From Pterois miles (taxonomy: Eukaryota; Chordata; Actinopteri; Perciformes; Scorpaenidae), in NCBI GenBank assembly GCA_947000775.1, contig CAMQGK010000559.1, positions 2,514,501 to 2,578,500 of the forward strand: a stretch of DNA of 64,000 nt, given 5' to 3'. The translations under genes were made by a program, and so were the position numbers. Positions 12,314 through 23,389 of this stretch are shown here, piece by piece (the stretch's first letter is position 1; the number at the start of each line of letters is the position of its first letter). The notes under the pieces are model-generated. The model did not search any database. It was not told where the DNA came from and saw only the letters and a program-made list of their open reading frames with translations.

Positions 12314-12988
12314 ATAATGGGAAGGGAAACATTGCAGTAGTGAAAATTTAGTCCTCATACAGTAGCTCATCTTTACCAAGGGTGTAGTCACCAGCCTGAC
12401 AGCAAACAGAAAACACACTACAGAACATACACACATCGTTTTTGTCTATCCAGCTCAGTTGTTGTTGTTGCTCATCCCTTTGGCCCTCAGACGGGGTGGG
12501 AAGGAATCTGTCCAGCTAAATGCTGAGGCCAGCACTATCTGGAATGGAGATGGCCTCCTCTTCCTGGCTTTTGACTGATGCTCTTAATGAGATACTCTGT
12601 TTTGGCTAAACGGTCAAAGCTTTTATTTCCCTTGTGTGCTGTTGAGCTTGTTTGTACATGGCTGCACTATTTCATGATTTTATATGGGTAAAATTACACT
12701 GGTATTTCATTGAGCCTGTCTGCCCTCCCGATCAATCATCCCATCATCTCGGTACAGTCGGACAGTGTTTGTGTCATGCACGCACAAACACACACAGACA
12801 TATACACACACACCATAAGTCATCTCAACATGTTTATGGAAGCACTTGGATCAATAGGCAGCCAGCCTCTGGCCATCAGGGATCAATACTGCAGCACAGT
12901 GAGGACAAAAGGCAAGAACAAAGCTGCACCACAATCCACACAAGCACACACACACACACTGCATGCATATACAGCACAGTGCGAGAAA
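12314..12988. other. Unrecognised sequence with short CA runs
   Basis: Brief CA-rich patches lie near 12785-12812 and 12942-12958. A (TTG)n patch lies near 12460-12470. No gene recognised. Confidence 0.45.
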
Positions 12989-12999
12989 ACACACACACA

Positions 13000-13036
<37 letters not shown>

Positions 13037-13040
13037 ACAC
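12989..13040. repeat. (CA)n microsatellite
   Basis: A CA run with two CAGACAC interruptions. It produces His-Thr frames on the plus strand and Cys-Val on the minus strand. Confidence 0.95.
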
Positions 13041-13699
13041 CATGACCAGTGAATGATTGCTGTAGTGCTGGGGACTGTGTGATAAGGGATCCATTTGGAG
13101 CTAAACTCAGTCCTGGCCTCTACTGATCCAGAGGGCAGACACATATGAAAAGAAGAGTGAACTGTAATGCATCCCTTCCATATATCATTTACACAGTGAA
13201 CAGATGCAAGGATCTAGTTCGCATTCATATTAAAACATTTTATTCATCCAGAAGAAATAGGAAAAGTTGAATAATTATGTCATAAAATGAAATTTTTGCC
13301 AACAACCGGTGCCTGCTCTGGGTAACTGGTATTACAGCGTTCTGCTTTTTTAGCCACACTAGCCAACTGGCTGTAGGGATGACAGTGTTAGGTCAGGGAT
13401 CAGTGCCGATACCGACATTATTAGCAAAGTATTGACTATGTGGGTCAGAGCCACATTAGAAACAGTTACTTTCTGGATGAATTATAATGACTTTGGTGCT
13501 ACATTAACTTATCATCATTGTCATTGTAGTTTTTAAATTTGTTCAGTAGTACCTAAGGTTGTGCCTAGAAGGTAGATGGTTGAGGTAAGGCTTTGACCTT
13601 GAATAGTTAAGGTTAGTATAGGATGTTAGGCAGTGAGTCTCGGAAGAGTGTTTGAGATTTTGTAAATTTGCAGGTTACCTTCTAGATATGACCGCCTGG
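13041..13699. other. Mostly unrecognised; possible TIR-element scrap at 13377-13440
   Basis: A short piece reading TAGGGATGACAGTG, followed by GTGCCGATACCGAC, resembles a terminus of the family at 6751 and 16038. The rest is unrecognised. Confidence 0.35.
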
Positions 13700-14351
13700 T
13701 AGGGCTGTAAGATACATATATTGATGCACTTGATTATTGCAGTATTAAGTTGTGTGATACTGCATTGATTCTCAAAAACACTATCGACTTTTTATTAATA
13801 GTCTACATGCAAAGATTCATGGCAGAGATTTGTTCATTTTGTGTTGTGTTTAAACCCCCAGCTGCTAGATAGCAGTGTTGTAATCTGTCTTCAGCATAGC
13901 GAATGAAAGCTTCTCTAATATGGTAAATAAAATGGAGCTTCACCTTTATACTATACAATTTTCCTAATATTATCCATCTCTTTGCAACTGCTTATCCTGT
14001 TAGGGGTCGTGGGGGGGCCGGAGCAAATCCCAGCTGGCATTGGGCGGGGTACATCCTGGACAGGTCGTCAGTCCATCACAGGGCACATAGAGACAGACAG
14101 CCATTCATGGGCAATTTAGAGTCATCACCTAACCTGCATGTCTTTGGACTGTGGGAGGAAGCTGGAGAAAACCCATGCTAACACATGCAAACTCCAACAG
14201 AAGGATTCCAACCTGGATTCGAACCTGCGACCCTGAGACAACAGTGCTAACCACTGCACCGCCCTTTCCTAGATTTAAATATTTCAATACACCGTCATGC
14301 TTACAGTATCAGTATAGTATCGCCAGGTTCTTGCCAACATACACAGCCCTA
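13700..14351. mobile_element. TIR element (TAGGGCTGT) carrying a SINE
   Basis: The left terminus TAGGGCTGTAAGATAC and right terminus CATACACAGCCCTA share 9 bp as inverted ends. Between them are ATTGATGC/GTATCGCC words common in fish hAT-like elements. A SINE occupies 13972-14264. The 190 bases left of the SINE (13774-13971) are nearly identical to 7457-7656. No clear target duplication flanks the outer ends (CCGCCTGG versus GCAAAGAA). Confidence 0.6.
13972..14264 (-). mobile_element. tRNA-derived SINE inside a TIR element
   Basis: Reverse-oriented copy of the same SINE as 7657-8012. On the minus strand it starts with GGGCGGTGCAGTGGTTAGC and has a B box GGTTCGAATCC near 14215-14225. It has internal deletions relative to the 7.7 kb copy. 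The flanks TTTCCTAATATT (13960-13971) and TTTCCTAGATTT (14265-14276) match at 10 of 12 bases, a likely target-site duplication. This shows the SINE landed inside a pre-existing TIR element. Confidence 0.7.
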
Positions 14352-15100
14352 GCAAAGAACATACAGTACATTGACAAGAAGTGAAAGTCATTTGGTTGTT
14401 TCATTACAACATCAGCGCCCAGCAGCAAAGCTACGTGTCCGCCATTTTGGCTTGAAAACGACCACTAAATGTCCACCTACAAAAGTTTTTCTATTTTATT
14501 GTCATATTCTATGTAAATAGACAGCAACGATCTCTTTGCTTCTACACTTTTTGGTCCTAGTAGATACACCTCATAGTGATCAGCATGTCTGTAGAGCCTT
14601 TGCTTTGCTTTCAATAAAATAAAATAATTACATCCCTGTGAGGATGGAATAATTCATGTTTTTTGCTAAATATTTTTTAAATACATTTTCAGCAAACACT
14701 TTTCAGGCCTTTGGAGTCAAACCCTAAGCTGTAGCTCACTGTGAAGTCAAGTTGAGGAAGCCGAGTTCTCTCAGAAATGACTTCATGCCACAGCTCTCTG
14801 TTGGCTTATAAATAGCACAACAAACCTCACCAAAATGTTTACCTGACTTAAAATGAGAGGCAATTTGTCTTCTGGAAACCAAGCGTGCTGTTTTGTAGAG
14901 GGGGGTGGGGGTCTTGGTGGAAGAGAGGGGGAGCAGGAAAATATAGAGGGGGGGGGGGGAATAAAAGCAATTAGGAGATAGAGAGGCAAAAGAAAAAAAA
15001 AATCTATTTTGGACAATTTCAAACAAGCTTGTCACAACAGTACCAGGGGACTGTAGCTGTCTGTCTCTGCATGTTGATACGCGTGAGCACACACACACAT

Positions 15101-15102
<2 letters not shown>
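14352..15102. other. Unrecognised non-coding sequence with G and A homopolymers
   Basis: Contains a G-rich patch near 14899-14959, including a run of about 10 G. An A run lies near 14993-15001. No gene recognised. Confidence 0.5.

Positions 15103-15136
<34 letters not shown>
15103..15136. repeat. (CA)n microsatellite
   Basis: CA run of about 17 units. A shorter CA run precedes it at 15089-15098. Confidence 0.95.
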
Positions 15137-15140
<4 letters not shown>

Positions 15141-16037
15141 GTCTGTGTGAGCTTCTGTGACAGTAAGATCAGTCTGAACCCCCCCCAGGCTGTAACCCCT
15201 CGAAAACCTTCTCAAAACGCTTTAATTAAAACGTCTCCCACAATTACAGCACATCCCGATGCTTTGACCTTCACACCTCCCATGAATACGGTGTCATACA
15301 ATGTCTCTCTCTCTTTTCTCGCACTCACACACTCGCACACACTCACACACTGTTGCTGTCAAGTCAGACTTTAGCAGGTTTGCGTGCGTGAAGTGTTGTT
15401 TTGATAATTAGCCAGTTTTAAATTTAAACCGCCCTCAGACCACCATGACTCCCTGACGTTTGTGTCTGAATGTGTGCACTGCTAGGTCAATGTGATTATA
15501 GAACCACATATTACTTCAAGTAAAATGACAAGATAAAGCGCTGTGAGATATTATTTTCATAGTTTCGCCATCATTTGTGTTGTACAGGGACTGTATCACC
15601 AGTTTAATTTCTGCAATGTGGGAACACACCAACATCGCTATAACCCCAGAGTATCAGAGACATATCTCCATCCTATTATGTAGATCAAAATATTTGTTGA
15701 GATGGAGATTTTTTTTTTTTTGCAGGGTGTGCATTAAAGAACACTAGTGCTCCTCACAAGCAGTAGATCGCTACGTTACCACTAGTGTAGTGATCAGCTG
15801 TACGCTGGCATCCACACAGAGGCTGTGGGTATGTCCTCTTACGATATAAAGCCTGGCTCACAGACACGCAAATCATAACTTTGGCTTCATAAAAGTGTAA
15901 AAAGAGTGTAAAAATACTCTGTTACAAGTAAAAGACCTGCAATCAAAACATTACTTAAGTCACAAAGTACAAAACTATTGGCATCAAAACACATTTAAAC
16001 TACCCAGTAAAAGTACTTATTCTGCATATGCAATTAT
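15137..16037. other. Unrecognised non-coding sequence
   Basis: No gene recognised. A T run lies near 15710-15721. Around 15895-16010 the wording (tacaagtaaaagacctgca, aagtacttattc) resembles a common fish repeat, but I cannot set its limits. Confidence 0.4.
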
Positions 16038-16338
16038 TAGGGATGTACTGATACCGATACCACATTGGATATCGGGCTGATACTAACATCGGTGGCAGTG
16101 GGGCCGATCTATTCAATTCAATTCTATGTGCTGGAATTTTTTTTTTTTTTTTTTTTTTTTTACCAATTTGTTGCTGCATTTAAAAGGTTTCCAATTAAAT
16201 TGAAATTCCTGTTGATTTTGAAGATGTTTTACGAAGTTGCTGTACAATTTATTATTTGAATTCAGTTCTGGTGTTGGATCAGTACTTGGTATCGGCCGAT
16301 GCTCTAACCCAGGTATGACTACTGGAATTACTGCATCC
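16038..16338. mobile_element. Non-autonomous TIR element (GGGATGCACCGATA family)
   Basis: The left end is TAGGGATGTACTGATACCG and the right end ACTGCATCC, diverged inverted termini. It shares the GGTATCGGCCGATGC and AACCCAGGTATGACTAC motifs and the TTTGTTGCTGCATT landmark with the copy at 6751-7141. A T run at 16138-16160 interrupts it. Non-coding. Confidence 0.65.
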
Positions 16339-16879
16339 GCAGCAAATATATATTATGCTATATCAATGGATTATAATTATTGATGCATTAATGTGTCCAT
16401 CACTTTAATGTTGCAGCTGGAAAAGGCGTAGCTAATTTTAACTACTTTATATACCTAGAAATTATATACTGTACCACTCAGTAATACGTCATACTTGATG
16501 TATATTTTGCATTAAGAATCAGAGTCTGCAAAATAGCTAGTAACTAATATTGTCTTTATGATATAATAATATGGTGATGTGGTGAGGGTATATGTACAAA
16601 ATTTACCTCTGAGATGTACTGGAGTTGAAGTATAAAGTTACATAAAATGACCTAAAAAATATACCTCAGTAGGCCTATAGTAATTGAGTAAATGTACTTA
16701 GTTACATTCCACCACTGCTAGAGCATGATTGTTTACAAGAAGACAATGTTCTTCATAGATCTAACCTCTTAATGTTGATCTCATAGTGCACCAGATTGAA
16801 GCATATAACTTTAAAATGTACAACATTTTTATACAGATCAGCATGGCGGGATAGCAGCACAACAGTCCCGCCTTAAAAA
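16339..16879. other. Unrecognised AT-rich sequence
   Basis: No gene recognised. The run around 16600-16720 (gaagtataaagttacataa, gagtaaatgtacttagttac) resembles dispersed fish repeat DNA but is not resolved. Confidence 0.4.
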
Positions 16880-17060
16880 GGCTGTGGAAAAGGGACTGTA
16901 GAGGCACAAGTCACAACTCCAGTGAAGCCATTTTAGCGGCACCTAGAGAAGTCGTCTAGCTTGTTTTGTGTCTCCTGATTGTCCTTTATAGAGACCACCG
17001 ATCAAACTATTTAGAGCGAGTATCAGCTGATAACGAATGGAGCGCCCTTACTGCAGGGCA
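16880..17060 (+). repeat. Unnamed dispersed repeat, copy 1
   Basis: Aligns by eye with 21918-22080. Shared landmarks are GGCTGTG, GCCATTTTAGCG, TAGAGAA, GTTTTG, CTGATTGTCCTTTA versus CTGATCGGCCTTTA, and GGCTGATAAC at the right. The two copies are perhaps 70% similar with small indels. No termini or coding capacity seen. Confidence 0.5.
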
Positions 17061-17454
17061 CTTGACTGAGATTGCATTTGCATTATCCAGCACAGTGCAA
17101 ACTTAAGATGAACAATGTGCTGCTGCGTTCTGCCTGTTCAGCGCTTCTGTGTAGCAGTAACAGAGCAATAGAAGAGACTCTAAGAATCTAAGATAGATGC
17201 ATTTGAATCAGAAAACAGCCACAAGCTATAACACTAACGCAGTACAGTGCACACATATGAAAACACCCACATAGCAGCTTGCTGTGGGGTAAAAGATGGA
17301 CACGATGTGCTCGGGACTTATCTGAAATGGGGAATGATGATGCCAGCCAAGGCCTATGATTGGTTATCCCATTTAGACCAAAGCCTGTGATTGGTTGTCT
17401 TATCAGACTGGCTCCCATCATGCATCACATAGATTCATCTGTTCCTCCGGGTCT
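17061..17454. other. Unrecognised sequence
   Basis: Nothing recognised. Confidence 0.5.
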
Positions 17455-17815
17455 GCTCAAGTAGGACCGATCCATCTCTCCCTCCGTCCTCCGTCCCTCC
17501 TATAATCTGTCCATCTCCCTTCATCTTTTCCCTCATCTCATTGCCCTCACTGTATCATCCGTCCCTCCCTAGCTTTATATATCTATCTCATCACCATCCT
17601 TTCAGCTGCTCTTACTCATCCCTCGCTCTTTTGCCTGTCTGCTGTTCCCGTCCTCATTTACTTACTTTTCTCTTCCTGCTCTATATACCTTTCTAATCAT
17701 CTTTCACCCATATCCCTCATTTCCTTCCAGTTCTCCCCTCCTCCTCCTCCTCTTCTTCTTCTTCTTCTTCTTCTTCTTCTTCTTCTTCTCTGCCACTTTT
17801 CCTACCGTTCCTGCG
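17455..17815. repeat. Polypyrimidine tract with (CTC)n and (TTC)n
   Basis: The plus strand is dominated by C and T over about 350 bases. It includes a CTC run at 17737-17751 and a TTC run at 17751-17789. Long homopurine/homopyrimidine tracts can adopt triplex structure; no function is implied here. Confidence 0.85.
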
Positions 17816-18190
17816 CAGCTCATTTTCCCTCTGCATGCTGATAAAGTGAAGGGATGATTATGTGGGGCCATTTATCAAGGGTGTGTTTTAACAGCAGCGG
17901 AGACCACAGCAGAGATAAAGGAGGGTGGAAATACGATTTAGATAGAGATAGGAAATAACGGCCGAGGAAATACGGCGGCGATGGAGCAGTAAGAACTGTA
18001 AAGTGCACTTATTTTATTTCACTTTTTTTTTCCTTGTGAAACTACCTCACTCTGCAATCGCTGACAGATTTATATCAGTCAACAAAACGTCTCTTCTACC
18101 TCTGCTCTAAACACCAAAGAGTCTACTTTTATACAGTGCTTTGATTTCAGCTTGAGAAGGACGCAGCAGGAAACTCGGTAGGGAGCGAGC
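17816..18190. other. Unrecognised sequence
   Basis: Nothing recognised. Confidence 0.5.

Positions 18191-18274
<84 letters not shown>
18191..18274. repeat. (GT)n microsatellite
   Basis: GT run of about 40 units with one TTTG interruption at the left. Confidence 0.97.
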
Positions 18275-18276
<2 letters not shown>

Positions 18277-18814
18277 ATTGCCTCACTCTCTGTCTAGCTG
18301 TACATTTTTTCTGGCTGCCTCTGGTAATGTGTATTGAGGGCCTATCCATCTCTTCCCTCCCCGCTCTCACTCTCTTCTTCCTATCTGTTTCTCTCCACAT
18401 CCCTTCCTCAATCTTGTAGCCTTCCCCTGTATCTCTCGTTCCAGCGTTGCTTTAGAGATCCATCTCTCTGTGGCACCGTCGCTCTGCACAGCTTTTTTTT
18501 TTCTCCCCGCTACTCTGGTTTAGCTATCTCAGAGAGGCAGAGGCACCCCTGCTTTTCCAACCCATGTTTTTATCCTTCTTTTTCCCTCTTTTTCCTCTTC
18601 CTTTCCTTGTTTCCTTCACTCCCCCCTCCCCCTTTTTCTGTTTCAGTCTCTCTTGGGAGCGTTGTTATCAAAAGCGATAGTTCTCTTGCTGAAAATAATA
18701 AGCAGCTCCTTTTGAAGTCTGCGATGGCTGTTTGACGTCTCTGTGGTGTTTCATGCAGATATTGCCTCCATTTGTGACGGGGATAAACAAAAGATTAAAC
18801 TTATTTTAAGGTCA

Positions 18815-18817
<3 letters not shown>
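18275..18817. other. Pyrimidine-rich, otherwise unrecognised
   Basis: Positions 18334-18650 are strongly C/T-rich on the plus strand, producing a 133-codon Ser/Leu/Pro-rich open frame that I judge spurious. Confidence 0.55.

Positions 18818-18887
<70 letters not shown>
18818..18887. repeat. (TG)n microsatellite
   Basis: Uninterrupted TG run of about 35 units. Confidence 0.97.
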
Positions 18888-18888
<1 letters not shown>

Positions 18889-19007
18889 CAAGTCAACCCG
18901 CAGGGTCCGCAGTGGCTTCCTGTCACCTTGCCAATCATATCAGTTAGGTGTGTTCTGATAACCTTATCTCTGCTTGAGCGCTGCATAGCCATAGGGTTGC
19001 CCCCCCA

Positions 19008-19014
19008 ACACACA

Positions 19015-19053
<39 letters not shown>

Positions 19054-19057
19054 ACAG
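19008..19057. repeat. (CA)n microsatellite
   Basis: CA run with a CAGACA and a CATACA interruption, lying only 120 bases from the preceding TG run. The two are of opposite sense and could pair as arms of a large hairpin. Confidence 0.95.
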
Positions 19058-19982
19058 ACTTTTACACTTAGCAAATGAAAGAGGCTAGAGAGCAGATAGG
19101 GATCGATGCCGCTAAATCAAGGACATGCACTATGCTGCTTCTCTCTGTCTCTCTGTGGCTCTTATCTATAATGGAAAAGCCATACATTTACAGCTCCCTG
19201 CCTACCTTATGGTCACGCTCAATCACAACATGAAATACTGCTGCAAAGTGTTGCTGCCGGTAAAAGCGCGTATTAAATGTTTTGTTGCTCAACTTGCAAA
19301 GTATTGTCCACGTTCACAATAGGTGGACTGAGAGAGAGAGAGAGAAAGAGAGAGAGAGGAGAAGTGAGAGACAGGGTAGTGCTGTGGCGGGAGATTTTTG
19401 CCACCCGACGGTTTCTGAGTAATTAAAAAGCAGCATAAAAATCACTGTTATGTAAAGAACAAATCCAGTAAACACTCTGCTTAGCATTTCAAAGACAACA
19501 CTTGTCTTTGCTATCTCTGAGGGCTGCAATGGGATCGGGATCCTGTCGGTCCTGCGGGACCCAACGCAAATGTAGCAAGAGCAGGGATATATTTTCTTAT
19601 GAAAATATGTGAAGCTGTTATTATTTGGCTATTTGGTATAAAGATGCAGCGCCTTCCACACCATAGAAACTGGGGGCATCATCCGTGAAGTCATTTTGTT
19701 TTTGTCTGTTGCTTCTCCCATTTTCTCCCGATTTGAAATGCCCAATTTCCTTTTGTACTGTCATCTTATTATTGCTAATTCTGATGTTGACAGGGGAGGG
19801 TGTGGACTATCAGGTGCTGCCTCTCTTTCAGCCTGTTTTGCAGAAGCAGGCGGAAACAGTTGGAAAGTAAGTGATGAAAAATACATTCTCGCCTCAACCC
19901 CAATTTCACTTTACAAGCGAGCAAGCTCCTGTACAAGCTGTTCAGAGAAGAATTTACCACATTACAAACATGCATAATATCT
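19058..19982. other. Unrecognised sequence with a short (GA)n run
   Basis: GA-rich patch at about 19328-19360. Nothing else recognised. Confidence 0.5.
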
Positions 19983-20274
19983 AGGGATGCACTGGTTGGC
20001 TGGACATGGGTATCTGTCGATATTCGCTGTGTTGACCACCATCGGCCTATCTGCAGATGACATTAACTGACAGGAGTTGTGTTGCATCAATTTTGCGCTG
20101 GCTAAATGTTGTCTTAGTTATCTGTGGTTTGACTTGGACAACTACAGATGTTATAGTAGCAAGCTGTCACTGCTGCTGATTCAGAAGCCACTGGCTCGAC
20201 ACACATCAGAGAGACCTCAAAGTTGGGACTCGGGTTGAAAAAATGCAGACTTTTGTGCCAGAATACCATGGGCC

Positions 20275-20570
20275 AGGACCGGGCTAGAGTTTTTGGTGAT
20301 TCGATCCCCGGCTCCTCCAGTCTCACGTTGAAGTGTCCTTGAGTGAGGCAGTTAACCCCAACCTGCTTCCTAAGGCTGTGCCATCAGTGTATGAATGAGT
20401 ATTTAGATCAGATCCTGATGGGCAGGTTGGCACCTTGCATGGCAGCCTCTGCCATCACTGCATGGATGTGTGTGTGAATCAGTGACCGCTGACGTGGTGT
20501 GAAGCACTTTGAGTGGTCGGAAGACTAGAAATGTGCTGTATAATTCGAGTCCATTTACCATGTATCAGTT
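20275..20570 (+). mobile_element. tRNA-derived SINE, second family, plus strand
   Basis: A degenerate B box GATTCGATCCC lies at about 20298-20308. The body that follows includes TCCTTGAGTGAGGCAG, GGCTGTGCCATCAGTG and ATGGCAGCCTCTGCCATCA. It ends with a LINE-like 3' tail (GCACTTTGAGTGGTCGGA... TCCATTTACCAT), which I recognise from a widespread fish SINE. The A-box half of the head is missing or eroded. It is distinct from the SINEs at 2.4 kb and 7.7 kb. Confidence 0.65.
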
Positions 20571-20717
20571 AATGAGCACATGTGGTGTTTGTTTACAAAG
20601 TGTGTAGGAGTATTACTCAGAGAAAGATCAGTAGCAAGAAAGTTGTATTCTGTATAAAAAACACAAAAGGTGAAAGATAGCCCTCGCTTTCACATTGACA
20701 TTAAATTACATTAACTT

Positions 20718-21210
20718 TTTTTGCTAAAAAAATGTTTTTGTTGGGCTATACTGAAATGTTTTTCTCACTGAGTATGTCGTGTGTGTCAGACCTTTAAAGC
20801 ACTTAAAAAAAGAATATTTTTCATTTGAAAGAAGGTTATATTAAAGTCTGTTTAATAAATGTATGATTGAATATATGCTCATTCAAATGAGTGTAATGAA
20901 ATGCTGAATGACGTTAAATTAGTTCAGCTATTTTTATGATTACATTTAACTTATGTTTCACAAAAAGAGTGGTTTTGTTGGGCTATATGATTTTTTCCCT
21001 CCTTGAGGAGTTAATTGTGTTGCAGCTAAAATGGCTTTTGAAGCTTATTTTTTTTTCCTTCTTTCAAAACAAGAATGTTTTTCATGTGAGAGAAGGTTAT
21101 ATTAAAGGTTGCTTCAGAAATGTGTGTGGTTCAATTGTGCTCATTCAAAGTATGGATGTAATGAAAATGCTGAATGACTTAAAACTAGTTCTGTTAATTG
21201 TTTTTATAAT
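20718..21210 (+). repeat. Imperfect tandem duplication, about 245-bp units
   Basis: Unit 1 (about 20718-20940) and unit 2 (about 20956-21210) share, in the same order, TTTTGTTGGGCTATA, GAAGGTTATATTAAAG, TGCTCATTCAAA, AATGCTGAATGAC and a TTTTTATRAT end. Differences are many, so the duplication is old. It lies wholly inside the TIR element. Confidence 0.75.
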
Positions 21211-21344
21211 AAATGAATTAAGAATAAATGCAACAAAAACATTGATATTGGCAAAATTATTTTAAACATTGTTATCGGCCCAGAATTTCACAAACGGTGC
21301 AATGTCCTATGTTTTTCAGTATCATACTGTGTATATACTACATA

Positions 21345-21369
21345 TACACACACACACACACACACACAC
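21345..21369. repeat. (CA)n microsatellite, short
   Basis: CA run of about 12 units just right of the preceding TIR element. Confidence 0.9.
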
Positions 21370-21794
21370 TGTATATATGTGAAGTCCTGTGAGATAAACA
21401 GCCTGGATAGATTTTAAATGGATCTGTTGTCCTCCCTTTTCTTTTCAAGGCTTCCACAGCATTTGTTGTACCATGATTGTAGTGGTTAGTGCTCTACTGC
21501 TTGAAAAGGTTTTGAATATAATCAGTTTGGTGGCATATGCTGTTGCTTACATACATTATAATTAAAGTGCCTTGACCACTGGCAGCAATCATGACTCCCT
21601 CTGAGTCACCTACACAGCTCTGCTACTCTCCTCACTCTTCTTAACAACATTGTATATTAATATATTTTGTGATTGGATCACACCAGCCGTTGCGTGGGAG
21701 GCCCCACACCCTTGCTCGGACCACAATCATTGTCAAACTTGCCCTTCATTTTGAACTCAGCTACACATCTGTAAAGTTTTGTGACTGCGTCTTG
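21370..21794. other. Unrecognised sequence
   Basis: Nothing recognised. Confidence 0.5.
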
Positions 21795-22110
21795 CTACGG
21801 TTGTGATGCTGCCATGTTGGTAAAATCTGTCCACAGACGGACATTAGATAAACACCTGGCAAAGTACTCCGACCTGCCTCTGTGTTGGTTCCCGCTACAG
21901 TAGGTGTCTTTGAACAGGCTGTGTAAAAGGAGCTTTAGAGGCCATTTTAGCGCCATGTAGAGAAATTGTCTCGCATGTTTTGCGTCATCTGATCGGCCTT
22001 TAGAAATGCCACCTATCACGCTATTGAGAAGGAATATTGGCTGATAACAATCGCGATGATCTGTTGGAGCACCCTTGCTATGACTAACTGAGATATTAGA
22101 TGTCTGACAC
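21795..22110 (+). repeat. Unnamed dispersed repeat, copy 2
   Basis: The core 21918-22080 aligns with 16880-17060 (see that entry). Sequence to its left (ATGCTGCCATGTTGG, ATCTGTCCACAGACGGAC) also has a repeat-like look. A 203-codon minus-strand open frame starts beyond the right edge and runs through it; it has no recognisable domain. Confidence 0.5.
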
Positions 22111-22754
22111 CTGCTATGATATGCAGTTATAAATGTAAAGATCCTGTTACTACAAACCTTAACTACAAATTTTAACTCAGTAATGGAATATTTAATGTTT
22201 ATTCTCTGACCAAATAAAAGTATAAAACGATACACCCCCAGAGCTTTTACGTCTTCCTCCCTCAGTGCACAAATTTCACTTACAACAAGCCCTCCAGAAT
22301 CCATCACAGTGCTATTATGAAGAGGCAGAGTATGTATGGCAATAGCTGGCCTGCTGTAGTTATCCTTAACTCTGATTACAAGAGCTCCAGACAGAATTAC
22401 AGACAATTAGCCCTTCCAGAGGACCGAAGGAGATGTGGAGCAGTTCACAGATAACATTATTACTTGCTGATCCTCTCTCAGACACAATGTAAATTTAAAT
22501 TGTTTAATGTTTCTAGAAACCAAATGTCATTGCTCTGCCCTGTACAAGACTATATTTGGCTGAGAGAGACATTGAGACAGTGAAGGACAAGTCTACAGAG
22601 ATGCAGAAATTGCTCTGAGAGAACATTAAATTCTCACGTCTAAGTCTTATTATAATCCCTCATTTGTTTTCTGAGAAGCTAGAAGCACTACAGCACTGCA
22701 TCTGAAACATGAAAATAACGTGTGTCACACGGTTACACCATATTTTTCATGATC
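22111..22754. other. Unrecognised sequence
   Basis: No gene recognised. Confidence 0.45.
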
Positions 22755-23210
22755 TATTTGCTCCAAATACCGGTCATGCTGGATGATGTTACAGGCAGCA
22801 TAACGTTCACTACGGTGTCACCAGACTCTTTCACGCCTGATACTTGCGCTCTATTTGAGGTCATTTTGCAGGGCTTTGGCGGTGCTCCTCCTGTTCCTCC
22901 TCGTACAGAGGAGCAGATACCGGTCCTGCTGCTGGGTTGATGCCCTTCTACAGGCCTGTCCAGCCCTCCTTGTGTCTCCTGATATTTCCTCCATGCTCTT
23001 GACACAGTGCTGGGAGACACAGCAAACCTTCATGCGACCGCACATAATGATGTGTCATCCTGGAGGAGCTGGACTACCTGTGTAGCCGAGTGGTACCGCC
23101 TCATGCTACAAATACTGACAAGGACACTAGCAGAAGACAAAACTAGAGAAGAATCAGTCAGGAAGGATCAGGAGAGAGCAACTTTCATTTGCACCAAAGC
23201 AGTTGAAAGT
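22755..23210 (-). pseudogene. Tc1-like transposase, N-terminal remnant
   Basis: On the minus strand two frames together show the DNA-binding half of a Tc1-family transposase. SPSTVSRAWRKYQET (about 22970-23020) matches the recognition helix of a paired-type helix-turn-helix. DRYLLLCTRRNRRSTAKAL, in the other frame (about 22864-22925), matches the start of the second helix-turn-helix. A frameshift separates them. In intact elements this half binds the terminal repeats and is followed by a DDE catalytic core that cuts and pastes the element. Here homology stops near 22755 and no catalytic motif follows. The 5' non-coding part of the element extends to about 23210. The copy is dead. Confidence 0.8.
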
Positions 23211-23389
23211 GATTCATAATCACTCGTGCTTCCTAAATGGACAGAGCGACATCCCTGAAGTTTACCTGACTTGGTGTTATACAGTGATGATTAAGTATTC
23301 CCTTTAATTATTTGAGCAGTATATATTGATGTGATATGCATATAGGTTTAACCGGCAAACTCTCCTGCATTTGATGTGATGTAAGCAGA
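23211..23389. other. Unrecognised sequence
   Basis: Nothing recognised. Confidence 0.5.

Larger units (their letters stand above)
19982..21314. mobile_element. Degraded TIR element with nested SINE and internal duplication
   Basis: The left end is TAGGGATGCACTGGTT. The right end is CGGTGCAATGTCCTA at about 21294-21310, an imperfect inverted match. Words such as ATCGGCC and TTATCGGCCC lie just inside both ends, as in other fish elements of this type. A SINE (20275-20570) sits inside the left half and a tandem duplication (20718-21210) fills the right half. I found no clear target duplication, and no transposase frame survives. Confidence 0.5.

Noticed and set aside
18334..18735. 133-codon Ser/Leu/Pro-rich frame
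   Set aside because: Lies in a pyrimidine-rich tract; low-complexity translation.
21795..22406. 203-codon minus-strand open frame, the longest in the window
   Set aside because: No recognisable domain. Its C-terminal third lies in a dispersed repeat (21795-22110), and composition is not protein-like. Most likely chance.
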